From assembly GCA_005778835.1 (NCBI GenBank), contig SXMG01000128.1:1-36071 (forward strand): a stretch of DNA of 36,071 nucleotides, read 5' to 3'. Positions 1 to 7,970 of this stretch are shown here, piece by piece. Made by a program: the position numbers and the translations under genes. The notes under the pieces were generated by a model. The model ran no database searches, was not told the origin of the DNA, and saw nothing but the letters and a program-made list of their open reading frames with translations. Source of the DNA: Actinomycetota bacterium. GTDB taxonomy: Bacteria > Actinomycetota > Actinomycetes > Actinomycetales > Microbacteriaceae. The stretch's first letter is position 1, and the number at the start of each line of letters is the position of its first letter.

Positions 1-225
1 CGGCGTCTTCAAGATGAACGTGAACGAACGGTCTTCGTAGACGGAGATCTCGACGGGGAAGACGTTGCCGCGCTGCGACTCGGTCGCCGCGGGGTAGGCC
101 TTGCAGAACTCCATCATGTTGACGCCGGGCTGACCCAGCGCCGGCCCGCTGGGCGGGGCGGGGTTGGCGGCGCCGGCCTGGATCTGCAGCTTGATCAGAC
201 CCGTGACCTTCTTCTTCGGTGCCAT
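1..225 (-). CDS. rplK: 50S ribosomal protein L11 (partial, N-terminal 75 residues)
   Basis: This is the N-terminal part of ribosomal protein L11, which binds 23S rRNA at the GTPase-associated centre. The gene runs off the left edge, so roughly the second half of a usual ~143-residue protein is missing. It opens [15 protein letters not shown] and continues with the proline-rich loop [14 protein letters not shown] and the block [16 protein letters not shown], both typical of L11. The ATG is preceded by a purine-rich AAAGAAGAAG stretch. It lies 88 bp downstream of nusG in the classical secE-nusG-rplK order. Some positions that are usually conserved look altered: Pro after ALGQ, where His or Gln is usual, and Pro in AYPAAT. 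The family call is certain; those comparisons are from memory. Confidence 0.97.
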   Translation of the reverse strand, partial: MAPKKKVTGLIKLQIQAGAANPAPPSGPALGQPGVNMMEFCKAYPAATESQRGNVFPVEISVYEDRSFTFILKTP

Positions 226-246
226 ATTCTTCTTCTTTCGTGTCGA

Positions 247-268
247 GCAGCATCCGGGTGGATGCTGC
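247..268 (-). other. Intercistronic stem-loop between nusG and rplK
   Basis: A perfect 9-bp stem (GCAGCATCC / GGATGCTGC) closes a 4-nt loop. It lies between the nusG stop and the rplK start. No U-tract follows, so it reads better as a processing or stability element than as an intrinsic terminator. A weaker 6-bp stem (GCACGC / GCGTGC) lies at 279-295. Each arm contains one copy of the 7-mer AGCATCC/GGATGCT that is enriched across the window. Confidence 0.6.
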
Positions 269-313
269 GCTCCCGCCTGCACGCCCGTTGCGTGCCGCGG
301 TCATCTAGAGGTG

Positions 314-1258
314 TTACAGCTTGGTGACCTGGTCGAAGCTGAGCTCGACCGGGGTCTCGCGCTCGAAGAGCGAGACGAGCACGGTGAGCTTGCCGCTCTC
401 GGGCTTGATCTCGCTGATCGTGCCGGGGAGCCCGGCGAACGAGCCCTCCTTGATGGTGATGGTCTCGCCGACCTCGAAGTCGATCTCGGCGGGAATGACG
501 CGAGCCGCGAGGCCGCCGCCCTTCGAGCCGCCCGCCTTGGCCGGAGCCTCGGCGATCTGCACGGTCGACTTGAGCATCTGGAAGGCCTCGTCGAAGCGCA
601 GCGGGGTCGGGTTGTGGGCGTTGCCCACGAAGCCCGTGACGCCCGGCGTGTGCCGCACGACCGACCAGCTGTCTTCGTTGAGCTCCATGCGCACGAGCAC
701 GTAGCTGGGAATGCGCACGCGCGTGACGAGCTTGCGCTGACCGTTCTTGATCTCGACGACGTCTTCCATCGGAACCTGAACTTCGAAGATGCTCTCTTCC
801 ATGTTCATCGAGATGGTGCGGTTGTCGATGTTCTGCTTGACGCGCTTCTCGAAGCCCGCGTACGAGTGCACGACGTACCACTTGCCCGGCTTCATGCGCA
901 GTTCGAGCTTGAAGTCTTCGTAGGGGTCGACCTCGACCTCGTCGGCCTCGCTCGCCTCGTCATCGGCCTCGTCGTGCGTCGCCTCGGCGGCCGCATCGGC
1001 CTCGTCGGGCGAGTCGATGTCGAGGGCGTCGTCGACGATCGAATCGGCCTCGGGGTCGACGGCGGCCTCGAGCGCGTCGAGCAGGCCCTCGAAGTCGGGC
1101 TCGGCGTTGTCGTCGACGAGGTGCATCGCGTTGTGCTCGGCGGCGTCGGCCGAATGCAGCTGGGCGTCGATCACGTTGCCCTCTTGAGCCTCGTCCTCCT
1201 CAGACGACTGCTCGGCGGCAGTCGAGAGGTCGAGCTCGCTGGGCAGCTTCTCAGTCAC
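314..1258 (-). CDS. nusG: Transcription termination/antitermination protein NusG
   Basis: NusG binds RNA polymerase and modulates pausing, Rho termination and transcription-translation coupling. Residues 1-115 are a low-complexity region rich in Asp, Glu and Ala, as in actinobacterial NusG. The NGN domain follows from about residue 126 ([18 protein letters not shown]), with PSYVLVRM and [10 protein letters not shown] blocks. A KOW domain lies near 262-312 ([18 protein letters not shown]). Total length is 314 residues. The start is GTG, with an AGGAAAG ribosome-binding site just upstream. It lies 45 bp downstream of secE and is probably co-transcribed with tRNA-Trp, secE and rplK. Confidence 0.97.
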   Translation of the reverse strand: MTEKLPSELDLSTAAEQSSEEDEAQEGNVIDAQLHSADAAEHNAMHLVDDNAEPDFEGLLDALEAAVDPEADSIVDDALDIDSPDEADAAAEATHDEADDEASEADEVEVDPYEDFKLELRMKPGKWYVVHSYAGFEKRVKQNIDNRTISMNMEESIFEVQVPMEDVVEIKNGQRKLVTRVRIPSYVLVRMELNEDSWSVVRHTPGVTGFVGNAHNPTPLRFDEAFQMLKSTVQIAEAPAKAGGSKGGGLAARVIPAEIDFEVGETITIKEGSFAGLPGTISEIKPESGKLTVLVSLFERETPVELSFDQVTKL

Positions 1259-1303
1259 GGTTTCTCTTTCCTTGCAGTGCGGGTGGGCAGTCGGGGTGCC
1301 GGC

Positions 1304-1591
1304 CTACTGGCCGAGCACAGCCGATCCGTCTCCGAAGATGAATGACACGAGCCACCCGAAGACGATGTCGAGGCCCGACACGATCGCCATCATGATGATC
1401 ACGAACACGAGCACGACCAGCGTGTAGGTGATGAGCTCGCGGCGGGTGGGGGTGACCACCTTGCTGAGCTCGTTGAGCACCTGGCGGATGAACAGCGCGA
1501 AACGACCGAAGGGGCCGCGCTTCTCAGCACGGTCGCGCTTCGCCTTGGCGACGACATCTTCGCCGCCCTGGTCGTCGATCACACTGCTCAC
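1304..1591 (-). CDS. secE: Preprotein translocase subunit SecE
   Basis: SecE is the small subunit of the SecYEG protein-conducting channel. The 95-residue product has a basic cytoplasmic stretch ([19 protein letters not shown]), the amphipathic conserved region [20 protein letters not shown], and one transmembrane helix ([23 protein letters not shown]). The ORF track extends this frame to 173 residues by reading through tRNA-Trp, which is not credible. I chose the GTG at 1591, which gives [10 protein letters not shown] and has GAAGG about 11 nt upstream. A later GTG (VVAKAK) is the alternative. The order tRNA-Trp, secE, nusG is conserved in many bacteria. Confidence 0.93.
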   Translation of the reverse strand: MSSVIDDQGGEDVVAKAKRDRAEKRGPFGRFALFIRQVLNELSKVVTPTRRELITYTLVVLVFVIIMMAIVSGLDIVFGWLVSFIFGDGSAVLGQ

Positions 1592-1662
1592 GTGATGCTC
1601 TACCTTCGTCGCTCGCACGGTTTGCTCGGTCTGGTGGTGCACACCGCCTGACCCGGCGCACG

Positions 1663-1680
1663 CTCTCGATGAATCGAGAG
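1663..1680 (-). other. Inverted repeat between tRNA-Trp and secE
   Basis: Two 8-nt arms (CTCTCGAT and ATCGAGAG) are separated by 2 nt. It lies just after the 3' end of tRNA-Trp on the shared transcript. As RNA it would fold into a short hairpin, plausibly at the tRNA/mRNA processing junction. The function is inferred from position only. Confidence 0.45.
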
Positions 1681-1703
1681 AATGCACCGAGCCGGCGACT
1701 GTG

Positions 1704-1776
1704 CAGGGCGGACAGGACTCGAACCTGCAACCTGCGGTTTTGGAGACCGCTGCTCTACCAATTGAGCCACCGCCCT
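1704..1776 (-). tRNA. trpT: tRNA-Trp (anticodon CCA)
   Basis: The minus strand folds as a tRNA. The acceptor stem is AGGGCGG / CCGCCCT with discriminator G. The D-arm sequence is GGCTCAATTGGTAGAGCA. The anticodon stem is GCGGT / ACCGC with loop CTCCAAA, giving CCA, and the T-loop is TTCGAGT. The 3' CCA is not encoded. It is the first element of the secE-nusG unit. Confidence 0.96.
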
Positions 1777-1837
1777 CTGCGGTGGGCGGCTGATCCCGGG
1801 CATGCCAAAGCATGGCAGGAATCAACTACCGCCTCCC

Positions 1838-1866
1838 AGTGTAAGCGACACCGGATGCTCTGCAAA
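1838..1866 (-). promoter_or_regulatory. Predicted promoter of tRNA-Trp-secE-nusG
   Basis: Read on the minus strand, TTTGCA (-35) and TACACT (-10) are separated by exactly 17 nt. The -10 lies 61 bp upstream of the mature tRNA 5' end. It is divergent from the aminotransferase promoter at 1923. Based on consensus match only. Confidence 0.5.
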
Positions 1867-1922
1867 TCGGCGGGCGAGCATCCGCGCACCCCGGCACTCG
1901 CTCGCGACCTGCCCGGCCGCCG

Positions 1923-1928
1923 TAGAAT
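1923..1928 (+). promoter_or_regulatory. -10 box of a leaderless promoter for the aminotransferase
   Basis: TAGAAT ends 7 nt before the GTG at 1936. That places the expected transcription start at or next to the start codon. There is no Shine-Dalgarno sequence. Confidence 0.6.
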
Positions 1929-1935
1929 CGGGGCC

Positions 1936-3144
1936 GTGACCGCCGACTCAGCACGCATCGCCCGCCGCATCGCCGCCATCAGCGAATCTGCGACCCTCAA
2001 GGTCGACGCCAAGGCCAAGGCCCTCAAGGCCGCCGGACGCCCCGTCATCAGCTATGCCGCGGGCGAGCCCGACTTCGCGACGCCCGACCACGTGGTCGAG
2101 GCCGCCGTCGCTGCCGCGCGCGACCCGAAGAACCACCGTTACACCCCCGCCGCGGGCCTGCCCGAGCTGCGCGAGGCGGTCGCCGAGAAGACGGCGCGCG
2201 ACAGTGGGCTGGAGGTGTCCGCCGGGCGGGTCATCATCACCAACGGCGGCAAGCAGGCGGTCTTCCAGGCCTTCGCGACGATCGTCGACGAGGGCGACGA
2301 GGTGCTGCTGCCCGCGCCGTACTGGACCACCTACCCCGAGGTCGTGCGTCTCGCCGGCGGTGTTCCCGTCGAGGTCTTCGCCGGCGCCGACCAGAACTAC
2401 CTCGTCACGGTCGAGCAGCTCGAGGCCGCGCGCACCCCGCGCACCAAGGTGCTGCTGTTCGTGAGCCCCTCGAACCCGACCGGCTCGGTCTACAGCCCCG
2501 AGCAGACGAAGGCCATCGGCGAGTGGGCCCTGCAGCACGGCATCTGGGTCATCAGCGACGAGATCTACCAGGCGCTCACCTACGACGGCGTGCGCGCCGT
2601 GTCGATCGTCGAGGCCGTGCCCGAGCTCGCCGAGCAGTGCATTCTCGTCAACGGCGTCGCCAAGACCTACGCCATGACGGGCTGGCGCGTGGGGTGGATG
2701 GTCGGCCCTGCCGACGTCATCGCCGCGGCCTCGAACCTGCAGTCGCATCTCTCGAGCAATGTGGCCAACATCTCGCAGCGCGCCGCGATCGCTGCCCTCA
2801 CGGGGCCGCAAGATGCGGTCGCCACCATGCGCGAGGCCTTCGACCGGCGACGCACGGTCGCGGTCGCCGAGCTCAACCGCATCCCCGGCATGGTCACGCC
2901 GACGCCGACAGGCGCGTTCTACGTGTACCCCGACGTCACGGGGCTGCTGCACCGCGAGTGGAAGGGCTCGACTCCCGCGACCTCGCTCGAGCTGGCCGAC
3001 CTGATTCTCGAGCACGCCGAGGTCGCAGCCGTGCCCGGTGAGGCGTTCGGGCCCAGCGGCTACCTGCGCTTCAGCTACGCGCTCGGTGACGCGGACCTGC
3101 TCGAGGGCATCCAGCGCCTGCAGTCGCTCTTCGGCACGAACTAG
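1936..3144 (+). CDS. aspC: Pyridoxal-phosphate aminotransferase, aspartate aminotransferase type
   Basis: A class I/II fold-type-I aminotransferase that probably interconverts aspartate and oxaloacetate using 2-oxoglutarate/glutamate. Family motifs are present: [11 protein letters not shown] near the N-terminus, PYWTTYPE, the SNPTGSVY loop, [11 protein letters not shown], and the PLP-lysine block [16 protein letters not shown] with Lys243. Length is 402 residues, normal for the prokaryotic Ib subgroup. The ORF track begins at 1669, inside tRNA-Trp. The GTG at 1936 is preferred because a TAGAAT box lies 7 nt upstream and the protein then begins [16 protein letters not shown]. Substrate preference (Asp, or also Tyr/Phe or prephenate) cannot be read from sequence. 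lysE follows 25 bp downstream. Confidence 0.93.
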   Translation: MTADSARIARRIAAISESATLKVDAKAKALKAAGRPVISYAAGEPDFATPDHVVEAAVAAARDPKNHRYTPAAGLPELREAVAEKTARDSGLEVSAGRVIITNGGKQAVFQAFATIVDEGDEVLLPAPYWTTYPEVVRLAGGVPVEVFAGADQNYLVTVEQLEAARTPRTKVLLFVSPSNPTGSVYSPEQTKAIGEWALQHGIWVISDEIYQALTYDGVRAVSIVEAVPELAEQCILVNGVAKTYAMTGWRVGWMVGPADVIAAASNLQSHLSSNVANISQRAAIAALTGPQDAVATMREAFDRRRTVAVAELNRIPGMVTPTPTGAFYVYPDVTGLLHREWKGSTPATSLELADLILEHAEVAAVPGEAFGPSGYLRFSYALGDADLLEGIQRLQSLFGTN

Positions 3145-3169
3145 CCGTGCGGGGCGCTGTGACGGCGGC

Positions 3170-3829
3170 GTGCTCGTGAGCGTGCTGCTCGCGGGCATGG
3201 GCCTCGGCCTCTCGCTCATCATCGCCATCGGCGCGCAGAACGTCTTCGTGCTGCGCCAGGGCATCCGGCGCGAGCACGTGCTCGCCGTCGTCATCGTGTG
3301 CGCGGTCTCCGACGCCGTGCTCATCGCCGCGGGCATCGCCGGCATTGGCGCGGTGCTGTCGGCGATTCCCTGGCTCGTCGAGGTGGTGCGCTGGGTGGGT
3401 GCGGCCTTCCTCGTCGGGTACGGGATGCTCGCCGCGCGCCGCGCCTGGCGCCCCCGTGCCGCGCTCGTCGTCGATGAGTCGAGCACCACCGAGTCGGGCG
3501 CGACCACGGGTGCCGCGACTGCTGTCGCTCCCCCTCAGGCGCGGCTGCGCACTGTCGTGCTCACGGCGCTCGCGCTGACCTGGCTCAACCCGCACGTCGA
3601 CCTCGACACCGTCTTCCTGCTCGGGTCGATCGCCGGCACGCACGGCGATGCGCGCTGGCTGTTCGGCGCGGGCGCGATGGCGGCGAGCGTCGCGTGGTTC
3701 ACCGCGCTCGGCTTCGGTGCTCGCTACCTCTCGCGCTGGCTGTCGACCCCGCGCGCGTGGCGGTGGCTCGATGCGGGCATCGCCGTCGTCATGGTCGCGA
3801 TCGGCCTGTCGCTCGTGCTCGTACGCTAG
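3170..3829 (+). CDS. LysE/ArgO-family amino-acid exporter
   Basis: A small integral membrane exporter of the LysE superfamily, which typically expels lysine or arginine. The N-terminus carries the signature [19 protein letters not shown], and [13 protein letters not shown] is the second conserved block. About five to six hydrophobic helices are visible, with an Ala/Thr/Ser-rich cytoplasmic loop in the middle. Length is 219 residues from the GTG at 3170; the GTG at 3176 is equally possible. The ORF-track start at 3038 lies inside the upstream gene. No strong ribosome-binding site is seen, and coupling to the aminotransferase is likely. Its stop codon interlocks with that of lsr2 in the tetranucleotide CTAG. 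Substrate is not determinable. Confidence 0.88.
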   Translation: MLVSVLLAGMGLGLSLIIAIGAQNVFVLRQGIRREHVLAVVIVCAVSDAVLIAAGIAGIGAVLSAIPWLVEVVRWVGAAFLVGYGMLAARRAWRPRAALVVDESSTTESGATTGAATAVAPPQARLRTVVLTALALTWLNPHVDLDTVFLLGSIAGTHGDARWLFGAGAMAASVAWFTALGFGARYLSRWLSTPRAWRWLDAGIAVVMVAIGLSLVLVR

Positions 3830-4161
3830 CGCTGCGCGGCGGCGTAGGCCTCGCGGATCTCGGCCGGAATGCGGCCGCGGTCGCCCACCGTGTAGCCGTT
3901 GCGCTGCGCCCACTCGCGCACGGCGGCGGTGTCGCCGCTGGCCGTCGACCGCTTGCGCGGGGCAGCGCCAGAACGACGGCCGGTCGAGCGCGCCTTCGCG
4001 ATGAACGGCGCGAGAGCATCCCGCAACGCCTGCTGGTTCGCGCGGCCGAGGTCGATCTCGTAGCTCGCGCCGTCGAGGGCGAAGGTGACGGTGCCGCCGT
4101 CGGCCGGCCCGATGACGGTGCCGTCGAGGTCGTCGACGAGTTCAGTCGTAATGCGTTTCAT
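3826..4161 (-). CDS. lsr2: Lsr2-family nucleoid-associated protein
   Basis: Lsr2 is the actinobacterial H-NS-like protein that coats and silences AT-rich DNA. The 111-residue product has the N-terminal oligomerisation domain ([15 protein letters not shown] ... [14 protein letters not shown]), a basic linker ([15 protein letters not shown]), and the C-terminal DNA-binding domain with the AT-hook-like RGRIP inside [18 protein letters not shown]. The ORF track starts at 4179; I prefer the ATG at 4161 because GGGGGAG lies about 7 nt upstream and the protein then begins [11 protein letters not shown]. It converges on lysE with overlapping stops. The upstream region is unusually AT-rich for this window, which fits autoregulation (inference). 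Confidence 0.93.
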   Translation of the reverse strand: MKRITTELVDDLDGTVIGPADGGTVTFALDGASYEIDLGRANQQALRDALAPFIAKARSTGRRSGAAPRKRSTASGDTAAVREWAQRNGYTVGDRGRIPAEIREAYAAAQR

Positions 4162-4303
4162 GGAATTTCTCCCCCTCATAGTGCGCGGCTTTATGCGCAG
4201 AGGGAGTTTATCGCGCTATGGCGTTCGCAATTCAGGCTGAAAGGAATTATGTGCGCGCGAAATACGGCACAGGTGTCATTTCTGACTGAGTTACGAGCAC
4301 GGG

Positions 4304-4321
4304 GTCCACCGATCGGTGGAC
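4304..4321. promoter_or_regulatory. 18-bp perfect palindrome upstream of the ABC exporter
   Basis: GTCCACCGA is followed directly by its reverse complement TCGGTGGAC. It lies 57 bp before the ATP-binding protein start, in the divergent lsr2/exporter region. The inner core ACCGATCGGT resembles the core of the palindrome at 6163-6177 before the sensor kinase. It is a good operator candidate for a dimeric regulator. Confidence 0.6.
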
Positions 4322-4378
4322 GCAGACTCGGGCCGACCGGCCGTTGTGACCGGCGGATCGAACGCGCAGAGTGGGGGC

Positions 4379-5278
4379 ATGACAATCACCGAAAACGTCG
4401 TCGAGGTGCGAGACCTGCGCAAGACGTACGGCGACTTCACCGCCGTCGACGGCATCAGCTTCGATATTCACCGCGGCGAGACCTTCGCCCTCCTCGGCCC
4501 CAACGGCGCCGGCAAGTCGACCACCATCGAGATTCTCGAGGGGTACCGCGACCGCACGAGCGGCGAGGCCCGCGTGCTCGGCACCGACCCCGGTCGAGGC
4601 GGTCTCGACTGGAAGGCCCGCATCGGCATCGTGCTGCAGTCGAGCGGCGAGAGCGGCAACGTCACCGTCGCCGAGCAGCTGCGGCACTTCGCGGCCCTCT
4701 ACCCGAACCCTCGCGACGTCGACGAGGTGATCGCCGCCGTCGGGCTCGAAGAGAAGGCTGGCTCGCTCATCCGCAAGCTGTCGGGCGGCCAGCGACGCCG
4801 CGTCGATGTGGCCGTCGGCATCGTCGGCGCGCCCGAGCTGCTCTTTCTCGATGAGCCGACGACGGGCTTCGACCCCGAGGCCCGCCGCAGCTTCTGGAAG
4901 CTGATCCGCACGCTGCAGAGCGAGGGCACGAGCATTCTGCTCACCACCCACTACCTCGACGAGGCCGCTCAGCTGGGCGACCGCGCCGGCATCATCGCGG
5001 GCGGCCGCATGGTCGACCTCGCGCCGATCGATGAGATCGGCGGGCGCGAGTCGCGCGTGCCGCTCGTGCGCTGGCTCGAGAACGGCGAGCGCCGCGAGCA
5101 GCGCACGACGACCCCGGCGACCCTGGTCACCGAGCTCGTGAGCCGCCTGGGCGCCGAGCCCGACTCGCTCGAGGTCATCCGACCCAGCCTCGAAGACGTC
5201 TACCTCGACCTGGTCGGGCACGAGCACGCGAGCGACCTGAGCGCTGAAGCGCTGAATGAGACGGAGGCAGCACGATGA
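4379..5278 (+). CDS. ABC transporter ATP-binding protein (DrrA-like exporter type)
   Basis: The cytoplasmic ATPase of an ABC-2 type exporter. Visible motifs are Walker A GPNGAGKST, a Q-loop (IGIVLQSSGE), signature LSGGQRRRVDVA, Walker B LLFLDEPTTGFD, and the switch His in LLTTHYLDEAAQLGDR. The C-terminal ~70 residues form the extension seen in DrrA/CcmA-type proteins and end RPSLEDVYLDLVGH. The product has 299 residues from the ATG at 4379; the track start at 4316 lies inside the palindrome and is unlikely. It overlaps the permease by 4 bp (ATGA) and belongs with the downstream two-component genes. The substrate is unknown: drug, lipid or peptide efflux are all compatible. Confidence 0.92.
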   Translation: MTITENVVEVRDLRKTYGDFTAVDGISFDIHRGETFALLGPNGAGKSTTIEILEGYRDRTSGEARVLGTDPGRGGLDWKARIGIVLQSSGESGNVTVAEQLRHFAALYPNPRDVDEVIAAVGLEEKAGSLIRKLSGGQRRRVDVAVGIVGAPELLFLDEPTTGFDPEARRSFWKLIRTLQSEGTSILLTTHYLDEAAQLGDRAGIIAGGRMVDLAPIDEIGGRESRVPLVRWLENGERREQRTTTPATLVTELVSRLGAEPDSLEVIRPSLEDVYLDLVGHEHASDLSAEALNETEAAR

Positions 5279-6132
5279 CGACAACGATCAGCCCGGCCCG
5301 GGCATCCCGCACAGAATCCTCGATCGGCCGCGCCGTGCGCCTGGGGCTGCTGCGCATCGGCTACGAGGTGCGCGCCTACTTCAGGCAGGGCGACACCGTG
5401 TTCTTCACCTTCCTCTTCCCGGTGGTGATGCTCACGATCTTCTCGGTCTCGTTCAGCGAGGCGAGCTTCGGCCAGACCGCCGACGGCGACGAGATCACGG
5501 CCGCCTGGTTCTTCCTTCCCGCCATGCTCGCCGCGGGCGTGCTGCTGAGCGGCCTGCAGAACCTCGCGATCGACATCGCGGTGGAGAAGAGCGACGGCAC
5601 GCTCAAGCGCCTGGCGGGCTCGCCCTTGCCGGTCGTGAGCTACTTCATCGGCAAGCTCGGCCAGTCGTTCACGACGGGCCTCCTGCAGGCCGGCGTGCTG
5701 CTGCTGCTCGGCTTCACGGTCTTCCAGGTGCCGCTGCCTGAGAACGCCGAGAACTGGGTGACGTTCGCGTGGGTCTTCACGCTCGGCGTGTTCTGCTCGG
5801 CCATTCTGGGCATCGCGCTCAGTGCCGTGCCGCGCAGCGGCAAGAGCGCGACGGCCGTCGTGATTCCGATCACGCTCGTGCTGCAGTTCATCTCGGGCGT
5901 GTACCTGCGCTTCAGCGACCTGCCCGAGTGGCTGCAGAATGTGGCCTCGGTGTTCCCTCTCAAGTGGATGGCGCAGGGCATGCGCAGCGTCTTCCTGCCC
6001 GACGAGCTCGTCGTGCTCGAGCAGAACGAGTCGTGGGATCTGCCGGGCATCGCCCTGGTGCTCGCGATCTGGCTCGTGGCGGGCCTCGTCATCACGAGCG
6101 TCACCTTCCGCTGGATCCGCAAGGACTCGTGA
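5275..6132 (+). CDS. ABC-2 type transporter permease
   Basis: The membrane partner of the preceding ATPase. The 285-residue protein has a cytoplasmic N-terminus, a first helix (TVFFTFLFPVVMLTIFSVSF), and about six predicted transmembrane segments. It also has the ABC-2 landmarks EKSDGTLKRLAGSPL and a C-terminal segment PEWLQNVASVFPLKWMAQGMR. The start overlaps the ATPase stop by 4 bp, so translation is probably coupled. Followed by 66 bp containing a palindrome and the promoter for the sensor kinase. ATPase and permease together make a two-gene exporter like DrrAB. Confidence 0.9.
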   Translation: MTTTISPARASRTESSIGRAVRLGLLRIGYEVRAYFRQGDTVFFTFLFPVVMLTIFSVSFSEASFGQTADGDEITAAWFFLPAMLAAGVLLSGLQNLAIDIAVEKSDGTLKRLAGSPLPVVSYFIGKLGQSFTTGLLQAGVLLLLGFTVFQVPLPENAENWVTFAWVFTLGVFCSAILGIALSAVPRSGKSATAVVIPITLVLQFISGVYLRFSDLPEWLQNVASVFPLKWMAQGMRSVFLPDELVVLEQNESWDLPGIALVLAIWLVAGLVITSVTFRWIRKDS

Positions 6133-6162
6133 GAGTCAGGATGCTGCGCCCGAGTCTGGCCC

Positions 6163-6177
6163 TGACCGAATCGGTCA
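6163..6177. promoter_or_regulatory. 15-bp palindrome overlapping the sensor-kinase -35 region
   Basis: TGACCGA-A-TCGGTCA is perfectly symmetrical around one base. TGACCG (6163-6168) sits where a -35 box would be, 17 bp before the -10 TAGGCT at 6186, so a protein bound here would affect initiation. Compare the ACCGATCGGT core at 4304-4321. Confidence 0.55.
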
Positions 6178-6185
6178 CCCGTGGC

Positions 6186-6191
6186 TAGGCT
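6186..6191 (+). promoter_or_regulatory. -10 box of a leaderless promoter for the sensor kinase
   Basis: TAGGCT ends 7 nt before the ATG at 6199. With TGACCG 17 bp upstream it makes a complete promoter, independent of the exporter operon. Confidence 0.6.
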
Positions 6192-6198
6192 CGGGCGC

Positions 6199-7347
6199 AT
6201 GACCGCCCGTCGAGTGTGGAGCGCCGCCGTGCTGGGCATGGCGGCGCTGCTCGGCGTGCTGCTCGTCATCACCGGCCGCGATGCCGTCGACGCCGTGCTG
6301 GGCACGGCCGGCATCGCGTTGCTCGTCACCGGATGGTTCAGCCTCGGCCTGCCGCGCCTCGATGACCCGCGCGGCGCTCCGGTCTTCGTCGGGGTCGTGG
6401 CTGTCGCCGTCACCCTCATGGTCTCCGCCTCGCCCACACTCGCGATCGTGCAGGGCATCGCCTACCCGATCGCGTGGGTGTTCTGCTCGTCGGTGCGCCG
6501 CGCGGTGGTGCAGAACATCGTCATCGCAGCGGGGGTCGCGATCGGGTTCATGGTGAGCCTCGGCACGACGCCCGACGCCCTGCTGCAGACCGCCTTCACG
6601 ATGGTCATCTCGCTCGGCTTCAGCCTCGCCATGGGCTTCTGGATCGCCCACATGACCGAGCTCGGCGACCGCAACGGCCGACTGCTCGCCGAACTGCAGG
6701 GCGCGCAGACCCAGATCGCGACTCTGCACCGCGAGGCGGGCGCGACCGCCGAGCGCGAGCATCTCGCCCGCGAGCTGCACGACACGATCGCGCAAGACCT
6801 CACCGGGCTCGTCATGCTCGCTCAGCGCGCCCGGCGAGAGATCGGCGAGAGCGAGACGCTGCGCCTCATCGAAGAGAACGCGCGGGCGACGCTCGCCGAG
6901 ACGCGCGCACTGGTCGCGTCGGGCGCTGCCCTCGGCGACGAGTCGACCGACCTCGCATCGGCCCTGCACCGACTGGCCGAGCGCTTCTCGCGCGAGACCG
7001 GCGTCGAGGTGACGTGCGATGTCGACGCCGAGCTCGAGCTCGACCGCGGCGCCGAGGTCGTGGTGCTGCGCTGCGTGCAGGAGGCGCTCGGCAATGCGCG
7101 CAAGCACGCGCGAGCATCCCGCATCGCGATCGCAGTCACCGCACCCGACGACGACACGCAGCGGGTGCGTGTCGAGATCACCGATGACGGCATCGGATTC
7201 GACCCCGCCTCGGCGCGCGACGGCTTCGGGCTCTCGGGAATGACTGATCGCCTGGCGCTCGTGCGCGGCACGCTCGAGGTGCGCAGCGCGGCGGGCGCGG
7301 GCACGACGCTCGTCGCCGAACTGCCTGCTGAGGGGGTGACGGCGTGA
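6199..7347 (+). CDS. Sensor histidine kinase, NarL/DesK-type (HisKA_3)
   Basis: The membrane sensor of a two-component system. About the first 155 residues form roughly six hydrophobic helices with no obvious extracellular sensor domain, so it may sense the membrane or the exporter. The HisKA_3 dimerisation box EREHLARELHDTIAQDLTGL carries phospho-accepting His194. The HATPase_c domain has the N-box VQEALGNARKHARA and G-boxes DDGIGFDP and GFGLSGMTDRL. The start at 6199 (382 residues) replaces the track start at 6181, because TAGGCT then sits 7 nt upstream. It overlaps the response-regulator start by 4 bp (GTGA). Confidence 0.92.
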   Translation: MTARRVWSAAVLGMAALLGVLLVITGRDAVDAVLGTAGIALLVTGWFSLGLPRLDDPRGAPVFVGVVAVAVTLMVSASPTLAIVQGIAYPIAWVFCSSVRRAVVQNIVIAAGVAIGFMVSLGTTPDALLQTAFTMVISLGFSLAMGFWIAHMTELGDRNGRLLAELQGAQTQIATLHREAGATAEREHLARELHDTIAQDLTGLVMLAQRARREIGESETLRLIEENARATLAETRALVASGAALGDESTDLASALHRLAERFSRETGVEVTCDVDAELELDRGAEVVVLRCVQEALGNARKHARASRIAIAVTAPDDDTQRVRVEITDDGIGFDPASARDGFGLSGMTDRLALVRGTLEVRSAAGAGTTLVAELPAEGVTA

Positions 7348-7970
7348 GCGAGGTGATCCGCGTTCTGGTGGCCGACGACCACGCCGTCGTGCGTGCCGGC
7401 ATCGTGGCGCTGCTGGCGGCAGAGCCCGGCATAGAGGTCGTGGGCGAGGCGGTCGACGGAGAGGACGCCGTCGAGCAGGCGCTCGCGCTCCGGCCCGACC
7501 TCGTCGTCATGGACGTGCGGATGCCCCGCCTCACGGGCGACGCCGCGACCGCCGCCATTCGCGCGCAGGCCGACGAGGTGCGCGTGCTCGTGCTCACGAC
7601 CTACGAGTCTGACGCGAGCATCCTCTCGGCGATCGAAGCGGGGGCGAGCGGCTACCTGCTGAAGGCTGCGCCGGCCGACGAGCTTATCGCCGGCGTGCGG
7701 TCGGTGGCCGCGGGCGAAGTGGCGCTGTCGCCCGCGATCGCTGCCCAGCTCGTCGCGCGCATGCGCGAGCCCTCGCCCGCCGCTCTCACACCGCGCGAGA
7801 CCGAGGTGCTGCGCCTCGTGGCGGAAGGGCTCTCGAACCGCGAGATCGGCGAACGCCTGTTTCTCGGCGAGTCGACCGTCAAGACCCACTTGCTGCGCAC
7901 GTTCGAGAAGCTGGGCGTCAACGATCGCACGCGGGCCGTGACCCTCGCGATGCAGCGCGGCCTGCTCTAG
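7344..7970 (+). CDS. Two-component response regulator, NarL/FixJ family
   Basis: A DNA-binding response regulator paired with the preceding kinase. The receiver domain has the acidic pair DD at 11-12, phospho-acceptor Asp57 in LVVMDVRMP, Thr near 85 and Lys107 in GYLLKAAP. The C-terminal LuxR-type helix-turn-helix runs from about residue 148 (LTPRETEVLRLVAEGLSNREIGERL ... STVKTHL). Length is 208 residues and the start is GTG. Its stop interlocks with the murB stop through CTAG. A likely target is the ACCGA-type palindrome near the kinase and exporter (inference). Confidence 0.95.
   Translation: MSEVIRVLVADDHAVVRAGIVALLAAEPGIEVVGEAVDGEDAVEQALALRPDLVVMDVRMPRLTGDAATAAIRAQADEVRVLVLTTYESDASILSAIEAGASGYLLKAAPADELIAGVRSVAAGEVALSPAIAAQLVARMREPSPAALTPRETEVLRLVAEGLSNREIGERLFLGESTVKTHLLRTFEKLGVNDRTRAVTLAMQRGLL

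Noticed and set aside
1592-1825. N-terminal extension of the secE ORF to 173 residues
   Set aside because: It would translate through tRNA-Trp. The GTG at 1591 gives a normal SecE length.
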